NCBI RefSeq assembly: GCF_000332475.2
Contig: NZ_AOGX02000015.1
Span: 992,001 to 1,056,000 of the forward strand
Direction of reading: 5' to 3'
DNA from: Leptospira yanagawae serovar Saopaulo str. Sao Paulo = ATCC 700523
GTDB taxonomy: Bacteria; Spirochaetota; Leptospiria; Leptospirales; Leptospiraceae
DNA: 64,000 bases
A program made the translations under genes and the position numbers. The notes beneath the pieces were generated by a model that was given only the letters and a program-made list of their open reading frames with translations, had not been told where the DNA came from and ran no database searches. Positions 35,971-44,973 of the stretch are shown piece by piece. Position 1 is the first letter of the stretch. Each line of letters starts with the position of its first letter.

Positions 35971-37080
35971 ATGGAACCTTTAAAAAATATTTATTCAAAC
36001 GAATTGATCAAAAATCTAAGTGATGTGGTATATACGGTGGACCCAAAAATCACACCAAAAACATTTCAATCAAAGGTTTTCGAATCTCCTTGGAAAAAAT
36101 TTGAATTAAAAGAAAGAATCAATCGGATCGCCGATGTTTTTGTTTTTTTTTGGAACGAACCACTTCATTTAGTGGAACCAAAATTACTCCGATTGATTGA
36201 GTTGTTACGATCAAACGGAGTTCAAAATTTTAATTTTCCTTATATATTCGTGAATGATATTGTAACCAAATCAGGTTTAAATGATTTTGTTACTTCCATG
36301 CGAGTTTTAGAAAAAACTACTGTATTCTCCAGTGCTGAATTTGCCATCAGATTTTATTACCAATCTCATTTTGAAAGTACGTTAAAACAAATGATATTAT
36401 GGTCAAAACATAAAGAAGCATATGTTAGGCGTTTAGCAAGTGAGGGAGGTCGTCCTTTACTTCCATGGGGGATTGGAATACCAGAAATCAAACGAAATCC
36501 AGATATACATCTTCCAATTTTAGAGAATCTATGGGATGATGAAAACGAAGTGGTTCGTCGCAGTGTTTCCAATCATCTCAATGATATTTCAAAAATGAAT
36601 CCTGACTTGGTATTGGAATTTTGTAAAAAACGATTTGGTGTTTCTGAAGTTTTAGACAAAAATTTAAAACATGCGTTACGTGGATTGTTGAAAAAAGGGA
36701 ACCACAATGCACTAACAATTTTCTCTTACGATACTAAATGGAAACCAAGTCTTTTGAAATTCACTTTAAAACAAAAAGTGGTTAACATTGGGGATTCTTT
36801 AGAATTTGAAATTCAATTCCAACAAAAATCTAAAAATCAAGAAAAGATTCGAATTGAATATAAAATAGGTTTTTTATTGGCAAATCATTCGTATGGTTAT
36901 AAAACTTTTAAAATTTCAGAAAAATTGATCCCTTCGAACGAAAAAGTGAAAATTGTCAAAAGGCATTCATTTAAAAAGATAACAACTCGAGTATATTATC
37001 CAGGTATACATAAGATTACAATCATATTCAATGGTAGGGAGTTTGAAAGTTTGGAATTCAAATTAGTAAACAAACAATGA
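35971..37080 (+). CDS. alkC: AlkC-type DNA alkylation repair glycosylase with Ig-like C-terminus
   Basis: The 369-residue protein has the HEAT-repeat AlkC signature FSSAEFAIRFYYQSHFES, then YVRRLASEGGRPLLPWG and later VVRRSVSNHLNDISK. AlkC enzymes excise cationic alkylated bases such as 3-methyladenine and 3-methylcytosine without base flipping. Residues ~265-369 are strand-rich (LKQKVVNIGDSLEFEIQF, TTRVYYPGIHKITIIFNGRE), matching the Ig-like domain known from AlkC subgroups. It opens a five-gene run with ATGA overlaps. The next gene starts 4 bp before its stop. Confidence 0.85.
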   Translation: MEPLKNIYSNELIKNLSDVVYTVDPKITPKTFQSKVFESPWKKFELKERINRIADVFVFFWNEPLHLVEPKLLRLIELLRSNGVQNFNFPYIFVNDIVTKSGLNDFVTSMRVLEKTTVFSSAEFAIRFYYQSHFESTLKQMILWSKHKEAYVRRLASEGGRPLLPWGIGIPEIKRNPDIHLPILENLWDDENEVVRRSVSNHLNDISKMNPDLVLEFCKKRFGVSEVLDKNLKHALRGLLKKGNHNALTIFSYDTKWKPSLLKFTLKQKVVNIGDSLEFEIQFQQKSKNQEKIRIEYKIGFLLANHSYGYKTFKISEKLIPSNEKVKIVKRHSFKKITTRVYYPGIHKITIIFNGREFESLEFKLVNKQ

Positions 37081-37697
37081 AAAAAATAAAATGGAATCAT
37101 ATATCAATTTTCATTTTGGTTCTGATACTAAATTTAAATTGTTCTATATTTTATTCTTCGGAACGAATTTTATCAGATACTCGATTTCCAATCAAAAACA
37201 AAACTTTGTCTTATGAATTGATTGGATGGGATGAAGAATTGGATAGAAGGCGGGTGACTTATTTACTAAGTGCATTACAAAATTCCCAAAAATTTAAGTC
37301 AGTGCAACATTATGCCCAAACAAAATCAGATCTGCATTTACAAATCATATTAGAGTCTAGCCCAAAATTTAGATTTTTTATGGGAGAATCTTCTGAACCA
37401 GTTTCCTATATGGCGGAACGAGAACCTGGTCGATTTACAGTTTATCTTTTGAATCGTTTTTTAGCAGTGAGTACTTTTTTTGTGATTCCTGATATTGACT
37501 ATGATGATGATCGTATTCTCTTCCGAACGATAAAATCAGGTAAAATACTTTCCGAAAAAAGATATCCGATTGAGTCATATCGAATTTTTGGTTGGGTTTC
37601 TGTGTTGCTTATGTGGGCCGATGATCGAGATGAATGGAAAACCATTTTAACTGAAAAAGTAAACGAGTATTTAGTGGATATAAAAGATGAAATATAA
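37077..37697 (+). CDS. Lipoprotein, unknown function
   Basis: The 206-residue product starts MKKIKWNHISIFILVLILNL, with a lipobox NLNC. The mature part contains a strand-helix unit (DEELDRRRVTYLLSALQNS) and a later hydrophobic region near VYLLNRFLAVSTFFVIPDI. It overlaps alkC by 4 bp and the next lipoprotein by 11 bp, so it is translationally coupled to both. No family recognised; its arrangement with the next gene suggests that the two act as a pair. Confidence 0.6.
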   Translation: MKKIKWNHISIFILVLILNLNCSIFYSSERILSDTRFPIKNKTLSYELIGWDEELDRRRVTYLLSALQNSQKFKSVQHYAQTKSDLHLQIILESSPKFRFFMGESSEPVSYMAEREPGRFTVYLLNRFLAVSTFFVIPDIDYDDDRILFRTIKSGKILSEKRYPIESYRIFGWVSVLLMWADDRDEWKTILTEKVNEYLVDIKDEI

Positions 37698-38226
37698 CCA
37701 AATTAAAATACTTTCTGTAAATACTTTATTCATACTAATTTCGTTTTGTTTTCAATGTGCAGCCATTCCAAGTGCTGTGCAAACAAAAGAAAGAAATTTG
37801 ACTACTTATTCTCAAAATTCATTCAAACTTGTATTTACTGGTTTTTATCGATATGAAAAGGAAAAAGATTTAATTCATAATAAATTAGTCGAGAAAGGTT
37901 ACAAAATCGATCAGAACTCAACTTTTCAATTAGAGATCATTCTCCAAAAAAAAGAACCAAAATATAATTCCGAATTTTTTCACAAACTTCATTTTTTATT
38001 AACTTTCTTTTCAGGTGGGATCATTCCAACACATATTCGTACCGAACATACTGTTACTTTCCGTTATTCAAAATCGGATGATATATTACAAGAGAAGGTG
38101 TATTTTGTTGGGATGGATCAGTTCCGTGGGATCCCTATTTTTGTATTTATGATCACTCATTGGCCAAATCAAATCTTTAAAGATCAATTGTTGGAGACTA
38201 TTAATATGGAGTTCATACCCCAATGA
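37687..38226 (+). CDS. Lipoprotein, unknown function
   Basis: The 179-residue product has the signal MKYNQIKILSVNTLFILISF then CFQC, where either Cys could be lipidated. The mature part repeats the plan of the gene upstream: strands, a central hydrophobic stretch (LHFLLTFFSGGIIPTHI), strands, and a final helix. It overlaps the upstream lipoprotein by 11 bp and the esterase by 4 bp (ATGA). Confidence 0.6.
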   Translation: MKYNQIKILSVNTLFILISFCFQCAAIPSAVQTKERNLTTYSQNSFKLVFTGFYRYEKEKDLIHNKLVEKGYKIDQNSTFQLEIILQKKEPKYNSEFFHKLHFLLTFFSGGIIPTHIRTEHTVTFRYSKSDDILQEKVYFVGMDQFRGIPIFVFMITHWPNQIFKDQLLETINMEFIPQ

Positions 38227-39137
38227 GATTTTTTATTTTAGTTATTATATTTGGATTCAATTCATGTTTGGGATACTTTTATAAAGTATCACCCAATGAA
38301 AAAATGGATTACTTTATTTTTTCTGGTAATAAACGTACATATTTAGTCCATTATCCAAAAAAATGGGATGGTCTTCCTATACCAATGTTAGTTGCACTTC
38401 ACGGTCGTTTTGGCACAGGTGTTACCATGTCAAAACAAACCAAGTTAAATGATTTATCAGACCAAAAAGGGTTTATTGTATTATATCCCGATGGATATAA
38501 AAGAAGTTGGGCGGACGGTAGGGGAAATTCTCCAGCTGATGAAGACGGAATCAATGATGTGGTTTTTATAGAATCAATTGTGAAAAGAATGATCGCAGAA
38601 GGATCAGTGAATGCAAAAGAAGTATATTTGGTAGGACACTCCAATGGTGGTTTTATGGCACAACGTATGGCCATAGAAAAACCTGAATTATGGAAAGGAG
38701 TGATGAGTGTGGCAGCTCAGATTTCTGTTGCACAATTAAAATCCAAATTAAATTTTAAAACAAAACCTGTTTCTGTTGCAATTATGGCTGGAACAGAAGA
38801 TCCTTTAGTTCCTTACGGCGGTGGTTATGTGAAAAATGGAAAAGAAGTCATTTCAGTGTCTGATAGCATACAACGTTGGAAAGAGTGGAATGGTTGCCAA
38901 GACAACACAAGGAATCAATCCAAACAGTATGATGAAAATGGATTCAAAATCGTAATTGAATTTTATCGTTATGAAGATTGTTTAGAAAATACAAAAGTGG
39001 AACTAATCCAGATGAATGGATTAGGACACAGTTGGCCTGGAGAAACACCGATGTTACCCTTCATCAACCAAGGTAGAACGACCAATGTTGTCGATGGATC
39101 TGCAATGGTTTGGGAATTTATGGAAAGTCTCAAATGA
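38223..39137 (+). CDS. Secreted PHB-depolymerase/feruloyl-esterase-like hydrolase
   Basis: The 304-residue protein has a lipoprotein-type signal (VIIFGFNSC) and an alpha/beta-hydrolase of the LpqC/esterase PHB family. Motifs are MLVALHGRFGTG, then FIVLYPDGYKRSWADGRG, nucleophile Ser in YLVGHSNGGFMAQRMA, acid in AGTEDPLVPYGGG, and His in NGLGHSWPGE. Such enzymes cleave polyester or feruloyl ester bonds outside the cytoplasm. It is the fourth gene of the alkC run and overlaps the dehydrogenase gene by ATGA. Confidence 0.82.
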   Translation: MRFFILVIIFGFNSCLGYFYKVSPNEKMDYFIFSGNKRTYLVHYPKKWDGLPIPMLVALHGRFGTGVTMSKQTKLNDLSDQKGFIVLYPDGYKRSWADGRGNSPADEDGINDVVFIESIVKRMIAEGSVNAKEVYLVGHSNGGFMAQRMAIEKPELWKGVMSVAAQISVAQLKSKLNFKTKPVSVAIMAGTEDPLVPYGGGYVKNGKEVISVSDSIQRWKEWNGCQDNTRNQSKQYDENGFKIVIEFYRYEDCLENTKVELIQMNGLGHSWPGETPMLPFINQGRTTNVVDGSAMVWEFMESLK

Positions 39138-39844
39138 ATGGCAAATTTGCTTTAGTAACAGGTGCCTCAAGAGGGATTGGACTTTCTGTATCTAAAGTAT
39201 TACTTGAGTTAGGCTACATTGTATACGGTGTTTGTCGAAATCCAAATCAATGTGAATTCCAAAATCCGAGTTTTCATTTAATCGAATGTGATTTATCGAA
39301 TCCAAAACAAATCCAAAAATTAATCGATAGTTTTCCAAATCAAGACAAACTTCATGTAATTGTAAATAACGCTGGTTTTGCTAAGTTTGGCCCGATCGAA
39401 GAGTTATCACCCGAGAAAATGATCGATATGGTGCACGTAAACTTGTTGGCACCAATGTTGATCACAAATGGTTTCACTCGGATTTTAAAACAAAATGAAG
39501 GGCATATATTTTTTATCGGTTCGGTGTCTGGGAATCTTCTTTCACCTTGGGGGAATGTTTATGGTTCTCTCAAAGCAGGCCTTCATCATTTTTCCAGATT
39601 GTTATTTGACGAACTTCGTAAATATTTTGTGAAAGTACACCTTTTGATTCCAGACATTACAAAAACCGACTTTTACAAAGATTTAAATATAGAACCTGAC
39701 ACGGATATAAATTCTTTTTTATTGCCAGAACAAATTGCAACTGTTGTCAAACAAATACTAATGGATCAATCTGGAATGATTGTGCCGGAAATTCACGTCT
39801 CACCACAGTTATTGAAATTGAAACGAAAAAAATATCTAAAATAA
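39134..39844 (+). CDS. Short-chain dehydrogenase/reductase
   Basis: The 236-residue Rossmann enzyme has TGASRGIG (cofactor loop), NNAGFAKFG, the Ser in FFIGSVSGNLLSP and the YxxxK pair in NVYGSLKAGLHHFSR. The Arg after the first strand region (YGVCRNPNQC) hints at NADP. The ATG at 39134 overlaps the esterase stop; it is the last gene of the alkC run. It ends 1 bp before the convergent cyclic-nucleotide gene. Substrate unknown. Confidence 0.88.
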   Translation: MNGKFALVTGASRGIGLSVSKVLLELGYIVYGVCRNPNQCEFQNPSFHLIECDLSNPKQIQKLIDSFPNQDKLHVIVNNAGFAKFGPIEELSPEKMIDMVHVNLLAPMLITNGFTRILKQNEGHIFFIGSVSGNLLSPWGNVYGSLKAGLHHFSRLLFDELRKYFVKVHLLIPDITKTDFYKDLNIEPDTDINSFLLPEQIATVVKQILMDQSGMIVPEIHVSPQLLKLKRKKYLK

Positions 39845-39845
39845 A

Positions 39846-40370
39846 TCATTCCCCAATGGACTGGGCGTCATTAGTAAAGGTTTCTAAAGGAACCTGACCT
39901 GAACTTTCCTTTTCTGATCCATCGGAATCTGTTGGAGTGGAGTTAGGTGTTACTTTTGCAATAATAGAATCTTCGTCTTGTTTACGTTTGATGGCTCTAA
40001 TTTTTCCATCCGTTTCGTACAAACGTTCGATTACTTTTTTTAATAACAAAAACAAAAATTCAGGACTTTCCTGACTCATTTGCACAAAAGTTGTCCGGTT
40101 AATGATTCCTAATTTTGCGGTTTCTGAAACTACCACAATCGATGCAGCTCTTGGACTATTATTGATGATCGCCATCTCACCAAAAAATTCACCTGGAAGG
40201 ATACTTCTTAACTTTGTATGTTTTCCTTCGATTTGTTTGTAAATATCGAGTTGGCCTTCAAACAAAAAAAACATGGCACCGTTAGAGGGAACACCTTCTT
40301 TAAAAAGGACTTCTCCACGTTTGATATTGATCATACTGAGTTTTGCGAGTGATTCTTTAAGTCCCATCAC
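39846..40370 (-). CDS. Cyclic-nucleotide-binding-domain protein with disordered tail
   Basis: The 174-residue protein is essentially one CRP-type beta-roll: KRGEVLFKEGVPSNGAMFFL, then the phosphate-binding cassette LPGEFFGEMAIINNSPRAAS with the conserved Gly-Glu and Arg. It lacks a DNA-binding domain; residues ~125-174 are polar and Ser/Glu-rich. Such a single domain protein may bind cAMP and act as an adaptor. It is last in the operon, overlapping the neighbouring binding protein by 14 bp. Confidence 0.85.
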   Translation of the reverse strand: MMGLKESLAKLSMINIKRGEVLFKEGVPSNGAMFFLFEGQLDIYKQIEGKHTKLRSILPGEFFGEMAIINNSPRAASIVVVSETAKLGIINRTTFVQMSQESPEFLFLLLKKVIERLYETDGKIRAIKRKQDEDSIIAKVTPNSTPTDSDGSEKESSGQVPLETFTNDAQSIGE

Positions 40371-40794
40371 TTACCTCAGTGAGATCTTTTAGTTTCTGTT
40401 CAGCTTCAATCAAACGTTCCACATAAGTTTGTAAAAGAGCATACACAAACATAGGATTTGAATTTGCAATTCGTATTAAATTCTGTTTGTCCAAAATTCC
40501 AAGTTGAGCACGGTCCGATTCTATAAACACTGTCATCGCTCGAGGGTGAGCGGAGATTAACGCAATTTCTCCAAAAAATTCACCAGTGGATAGCTTTCTC
40601 ACTTCATGAAAATTTCCTTGGTCAGGCGCACCCATTCCAACGGACAAAATTCCACTTAATATAAAATACATTTTTTCATTTGATGGATCACCTTCGCGTA
40701 CGATGATCTCACCACGTTTGAATGTCTTCGTTGGAACTGTATTAACGAAGTCGAATATGTTGATACGATTATCTTTTTTGGGAATGGACATCAA
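40357..40794 (-). CDS. Stand-alone cyclic-nucleotide-binding protein
   Basis: The 145-residue protein has a single CNB fold: FKRGEIIVREGDPSNEKMYF and the cassette LSTGEFFGEIALISAHPRAM, with FGE and Arg conserved for phosphate binding. There is no HTH. It is closely related to the next gene, suggesting a tandem duplication. Its start overlaps the ankyrin stop as ATGA. Confidence 0.85.
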   Translation of the reverse strand: MMSIPKKDNRINIFDFVNTVPTKTFKRGEIIVREGDPSNEKMYFILSGILSVGMGAPDQGNFHEVRKLSTGEFFGEIALISAHPRAMTVFIESDRAQLGILDKQNLIRIANSNPMFVYALLQTYVERLIEAEQKLKDLTEVSDGT

Positions 40795-42725
40795 AGACCG
40801 CGATAAATTTCTATCAATTCAGAGATATTTTTGTTCAGAGCATAATCAAGAGCTGATTTTCCGATTTTGTCTTTTAGCTTTGTGTCTCCACCATTGAGTA
40901 CAAACACTTTAGCCAGCTCTAATATGGCATCACTTTTACCAGGATCAAATTGAATTGCTAGTTCGGAAAGTATAGTTTTCCCTAATTTGTCCTGCTGGTT
41001 GATATTGGACCTTCGCTCAACTAGGAATAGTACTAATTTTTTATAGGTTTCGATTTGGTTTGGATCTTTTGATGTTAGGAATTTTTGAACTGCTTTGTGT
41101 AATACGGAGAGTCCATTATTGTCTGTTAGGTTTGGATCTGCTCCCATTGTTAATAAAAGGGACATTGTTTCAATTTTATTTCGATTCAGCGCGATATGAA
41201 GGGCACTTAACCCACGTTTGTTTTTGGCATTCGGGTTTACACCCTTACTGATCAATAATTTGATCGTTTCTTCGATAAATTTTTGATCCTTTTTTTCCAC
41301 TTCTAGTTTACAAACTGTTGTGATAAGGTTTTCATCTTCATCATTTAGCGATTGTAAATCGGCTCCATTTGTAACTAACAGTTTAAATGCTTCGGCATCT
41401 TTACGTTCAATGGTTGAAAATATCAAACTTACACCATCTTTTTGTTTGTGATTTGGGTTTGCTTTCTTTGATAACAAAAGTTTTGCGATATTTATCTGTT
41501 TGTTTTCTAATGCTAAAGACAATGCAGTTTCATTTGTTTTAACATTCTCAATGTCAACGGGAGTCCCTTTTTTTAATAATAAATCCACAATTTTTAATCC
41601 TGGCTTTCGCGAGGCTAAGTGGATAGGCAGATATCCTGAAGGATTTGGGTTTTGCGTATCGGCATTTTTTTGGATTAAAAGTTCTGCAATTGCCCACTTG
41701 GAAGACTCAATCGAATCTTCTAATGGATTTTTGTTAGTGGATAATGTTTGGTTGGGATTTGCACCCGCATCTAATACTAATTTTAAAAGATTGCTATCAT
41801 TTTTGGTTAACGCTATTTCAAATAGAGTTTTACCTGCAGTATTTTTTGAATCAACATTTAGTCCTTTTTTTAAAAGTAAGTTGGTTACTGTTAAATTCTT
41901 TTTTTCTACTGAATAAAATAATAATGATTCGCCTTCAGGAGTTGTGGCATTGAAATCTGCTCCTCGGTTTAATAAAATTTCAACTCCAGCGGTAAATCCT
42001 TTTTCAATTGCATACACAATGGGTCGAATGGATTTAGTATCTTCTATATTTGGATTTGCATTTGAATCGAGAGCAAGAGTTAATAACTTACTATTTTTTT
42101 GTTCGATCGCAGAGAAGATAGGTGTCCGACCAGTTAAATCTTGTAAATTGATATTGGCACCATTTTGTAATAGGTAATTGATCGTATCAATTTTTCCTTT
42201 TTCAAATGCCAAATAAATTGGTGTTTTACGTGGATTGTTGCGAAGGTTAACATCTGCTTTGCTTTCCACTAAGATTTTCTGAACCGATAAGTTTGCTTTT
42301 AAAACTGCTATATGTAAGGCGGTATTTCCATCAGCGTCATAGGCATTTAGATCCGCTCCTTTCTCTACAAGTGTTTTGATTTGATTTGTAAACTTAGATG
42401 TGACAACGTAGTGGAGTAAAGTTTTCCCCGACAAATCTCTTTTGTTAAGATCGGCTCCCTGATTTAATAATAGATCAAATTGTTTGGATCGATTTTTTTC
42501 CACTGCGATGATGAGGAGTGACTTACCAGAATCATCTGTTGCATTGATATCTCCACCACCAGTGACAGCAGTTTCAAATTCTTTTGGATTCCCTTTTATA
42601 AGAATTTGCACCATATCGTAAGTGTTTTGCGTTTCGGGTACGGAAGAGGTTGGTTCCTGTGCAAAGATAGAATTGGAAAGGAGGATTGGAAAAAAAATAA
42701 TTAGAATGGTGGATTTAAACTTCAT
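40791..42725 (-). CDS. Exported ankyrin-repeat protein
   Basis: The 644-residue protein has a signal peptide (FKSTILIIFFPILLSNSIFA) and then about eighteen ankyrin repeats of ~33 residues up to the C-terminus, with typical units such as DADGNTALHIAVLKANLS and NKRGLSALHIALNRNKIE. It is probably a periplasmic protein-binding scaffold. It overlaps the M23 peptidase stop upstream and the binding-protein start downstream by ATGA each, so all are translated together. Confidence 0.88.
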   Translation of the reverse strand: MKFKSTILIIFFPILLSNSIFAQEPTSSVPETQNTYDMVQILIKGNPKEFETAVTGGGDINATDDSGKSLLIIAVEKNRSKQFDLLLNQGADLNKRDLSGKTLLHYVVTSKFTNQIKTLVEKGADLNAYDADGNTALHIAVLKANLSVQKILVESKADVNLRNNPRKTPIYLAFEKGKIDTINYLLQNGANINLQDLTGRTPIFSAIEQKNSKLLTLALDSNANPNIEDTKSIRPIVYAIEKGFTAGVEILLNRGADFNATTPEGESLLFYSVEKKNLTVTNLLLKKGLNVDSKNTAGKTLFEIALTKNDSNLLKLVLDAGANPNQTLSTNKNPLEDSIESSKWAIAELLIQKNADTQNPNPSGYLPIHLASRKPGLKIVDLLLKKGTPVDIENVKTNETALSLALENKQINIAKLLLSKKANPNHKQKDGVSLIFSTIERKDAEAFKLLVTNGADLQSLNDEDENLITTVCKLEVEKKDQKFIEETIKLLISKGVNPNAKNKRGLSALHIALNRNKIETMSLLLTMGADPNLTDNNGLSVLHKAVQKFLTSKDPNQIETYKKLVLFLVERRSNINQQDKLGKTILSELAIQFDPGKSDAILELAKVFVLNGGDTKLKDKIGKSALDYALNKNISELIEIYRGL

Positions 42726-44287
42726 TTGGGTAAATATGCTCCTGGATCCAATGCTTGTTGGTCAGGGCCTTTCCTAACTTCAAAATGTAAATGAGGACCG
42801 GTAGATTTACCAGTGTTTCCTACCTGACCAATGATATCACCTGAGCGCACTGTGTCACCTTCTTTTACTTGGCGTTCATTTTGATGTGCATAATAAGTAT
42901 AAATATTATTTTTGTGACTTAAAATTGTTAAGACCCCATAACCTCCGCTAGTTGTAATGGTTCGCCAAACTTTTCCATCACTGACTGCTTTTATTGGAGT
43001 ACCAACCGCTGCTGGTAAATCTATCCCTGAATGAAATGCTCCAACCTTTCCAGTAACTGGATCAACACGTGTTCCGAAATTTGATGAAACATAACGGTCG
43101 TTATCGATTGGAATTTGAAAGTATTTTGAAATATCATCAGAATCGACCAAAGGCCCTCTTTCTTTGGAAACAAACCCTCCAAATACCCAACCTTCCCATT
43201 CATCATTCCAATTTACATAAATCCATTTGGAACGAACCCCTGAAATGGTTTCCACTTCCTTTTTCGTATCTAAAATTTTGAGTTTTTCATCTCCAGGAAT
43301 GGATATGACCACAGAGCCATACTCATTCGGTTCGTCTCGCATACGAAGGTTTGTGGAACGAACATATCGTTTTTCTCCGATTTTTAGTTCGTCTGGATTT
43401 TCTTGTGGATAGGAAATGTCTCCAGGTGTTACGTCATAGGAAACAACTTCTGAAGAACTTAAATACCCACCAAATACCCAACCATTTCCATACGCAGAAG
43501 AAACTTGGTGCCACAAAGAAGAGATGCCATCGATTGTATCTTCATTTGTAGTAGAACTTTGGATGGATACCTTTATGCCTTTTGGTAACCTTGCGACTAC
43601 ATATCCATTCACATCAGGTTCTGCTCTCATATTTAAGGAACTTGCATTCACCCACATTTCTTTTCCATTTCTAAAATCCGAATAACTGATGTTAGATGGT
43701 TCGTTTGAGGTTCTTGATGGTAATGACGATAAGTCTAGAGAAAGGCCTTCCGTGTTTCGTGATTTGACAGCAAGTTTTGTTGGTTGCAATAAATCTTGGG
43801 TTGTATAACCTTCTTTTTTTGTTTTGGTGCGAACTAAAACCCAATGAGATCCTTCTTTCTTATCAGTGACATCTTGTTTTAATACCATCACCACTTCCAA
43901 ACTATCACCTTTTTTTACCTTAACTTGTGAACGCATGTTAGGTTTTGATGAGGGCTCAAGTAACAAATAAAAATTTTCAGAAGCGATGGCTGTTAACGAT
44001 TTAGATTTTTTATCGGTTGCACCAGGAGCGTTATTATGATCCGTGATTCCTTCTGCTAATTTTAAATCGATTGGTGAAGAGGAAATTTTTAAACCAGGAA
44101 ATCGACTTTGAACCTTACCTACAAATTCATTGTATTTTTGGAGGATTTCTTCCTGTTTCTTTTGGTTTTTTTGGATCAATCCAGATTGTTTCTCTTTGTC
44201 CCTTTCTTCCAGTTTTGTTTGAGACAAAATGGAAATGTTACATAATACAAATACAATTGTGAAAGAAAACAGATTTTGTCGTTTCAT
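42722..44287 (-). CDS. M23-family peptidase with SH3-like domains
   Basis: The 521-residue exported protein (FSFTIVFVLCNISILS signal) has a coiled-coil N-terminus, about three bacterial SH3 domains (for example MWVNASSLNMRAEPDVNGYV and KRYVRSTNLRMRDEPNEYG) and a C-terminal LytM/M23 domain. Zinc-site motifs are HSGIDLPA and GPHLHFEVR. It likely cuts peptidoglycan crosslinks, with the SH3 domains holding the wall. It heads an operon with the ankyrin scaffold and two cyclic-nucleotide-binding proteins. Confidence 0.9.
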   Translation of the reverse strand: MKRQNLFSFTIVFVLCNISILSQTKLEERDKEKQSGLIQKNQKKQEEILQKYNEFVGKVQSRFPGLKISSSPIDLKLAEGITDHNNAPGATDKKSKSLTAIASENFYLLLEPSSKPNMRSQVKVKKGDSLEVVMVLKQDVTDKKEGSHWVLVRTKTKKEGYTTQDLLQPTKLAVKSRNTEGLSLDLSSLPSRTSNEPSNISYSDFRNGKEMWVNASSLNMRAEPDVNGYVVARLPKGIKVSIQSSTTNEDTIDGISSLWHQVSSAYGNGWVFGGYLSSSEVVSYDVTPGDISYPQENPDELKIGEKRYVRSTNLRMRDEPNEYGSVVISIPGDEKLKILDTKKEVETISGVRSKWIYVNWNDEWEGWVFGGFVSKERGPLVDSDDISKYFQIPIDNDRYVSSNFGTRVDPVTGKVGAFHSGIDLPAAVGTPIKAVSDGKVWRTITTSGGYGVLTILSHKNNIYTYYAHQNERQVKEGDTVRSGDIIGQVGNTGKSTGPHLHFEVRKGPDQQALDPGAYLPK

Positions 44288-44338
44288 AAAATAAACTTAA
44301 AATAAGCAAAAAAAGAGTGATTGGTCAAGGTTTTTTGT

Positions 44339-44857
44339 TTAGTCTTCTTCAGGTAAAAGGGGAGTCAGGAAAAAAGAGATAAACTCTAGTTTTCCTCGCA
44401 TAGACGATTTTTCATAAATAGATGCAGTTTGGTTTTCTATGGTGCGTAAACTTTTTTTCCTGACAGCTGCAATTTGTTTTTGAGAAAACCCTCTTAGCAA
44501 TAGGATGGCAATTTCCGTTTCGGCTTCCGTTAATTCCCATTCAATCATTTGTGCTTTTGCTTCTGCCCAGAATCCTTTTTCAGGATTCTTTAATATTCGA
44601 TTGGTTCGTTTGAGATCATGAATTTGGTTTTTCGCCTGTTTGTTTTCGACGGTCTCTTTTTTGACCTCTTTGTACAAAATAAAAACAACTAAAAAAGAGG
44701 AGACGGCAATGAACGATTCGATTGTGGCAATGACGATCCTAAATCGATCAAAGTATTCCGGAGGTTTGGTAAGTGTGTAAATTTCTTCCACAATCCAAAC
44801 TAAAAGTGAGATCACATAAAATACTAAAAAAAGGATACGAACGGTTCTTGTTTCCAT
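44339..44857 (-). CDS. Membrane-tethered LuxR-type transcriptional regulator
   Basis: The 172-residue protein has two N-terminal membrane helices (VRILFLVFYVISLLVWIV and ATIESFIAVSSFLVVFILY), a charged linker, and a C-terminal LuxR/GerE helix-turn-helix: ELTEAETEIAILLLRGFSQK then QIAAVRKKSLRTIENQTASI. A membrane-bound LuxR regulator is unusual and suggests sensing at the membrane. ATG 44857 is preferred over TTG 44869. It is divergent from the Ser-rich lipoprotein, with a 22-bp palindrome between them. Confidence 0.75.
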   Translation of the reverse strand: METRTVRILFLVFYVISLLVWIVEEIYTLTKPPEYFDRFRIVIATIESFIAVSSFLVVFILYKEVKKETVENKQAKNQIHDLKRTNRILKNPEKGFWAEAKAQMIEWELTEAETEIAILLLRGFSQKQIAAVRKKSLRTIENQTASIYEKSSMRGKLEFISFFLTPLLPEED

Positions 44858-44911
44858 CTTTTGATTCAATTTGAGAGATTACTTTTACAGAAGCAAGTAT
44901 GTTTCTTAGGT

Positions 44912-44933
44912 GATTTCCGCATTTGCGGAAATC
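44912..44933. promoter_or_regulatory. 22-bp palindrome between divergent genes
   Basis: GATTTCCGCA and TGCGGAAATC are perfect 10-bp arms around TT. It lies 54 bp upstream of the LuxR-type regulator start and 40 bp upstream of the Ser-rich lipoprotein start, so it is well placed as an operator for that regulator. LuxR-type sites are often palindromes of about this size. A cruciform or terminator role is less likely because no T-run follows. Confidence 0.5.
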
Positions 44934-44973
44934 CTCTATTGAAAGAGTATCGGTTTTGTGCGATATTGAGTGA

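Noticed and set aside
41500..41916. 138-residue frame antisense to the ankyrin gene
   Set aside because: The ankyrin repeats are unmistakable on the minus strand; this frame exists because the repeats avoid certain codons.
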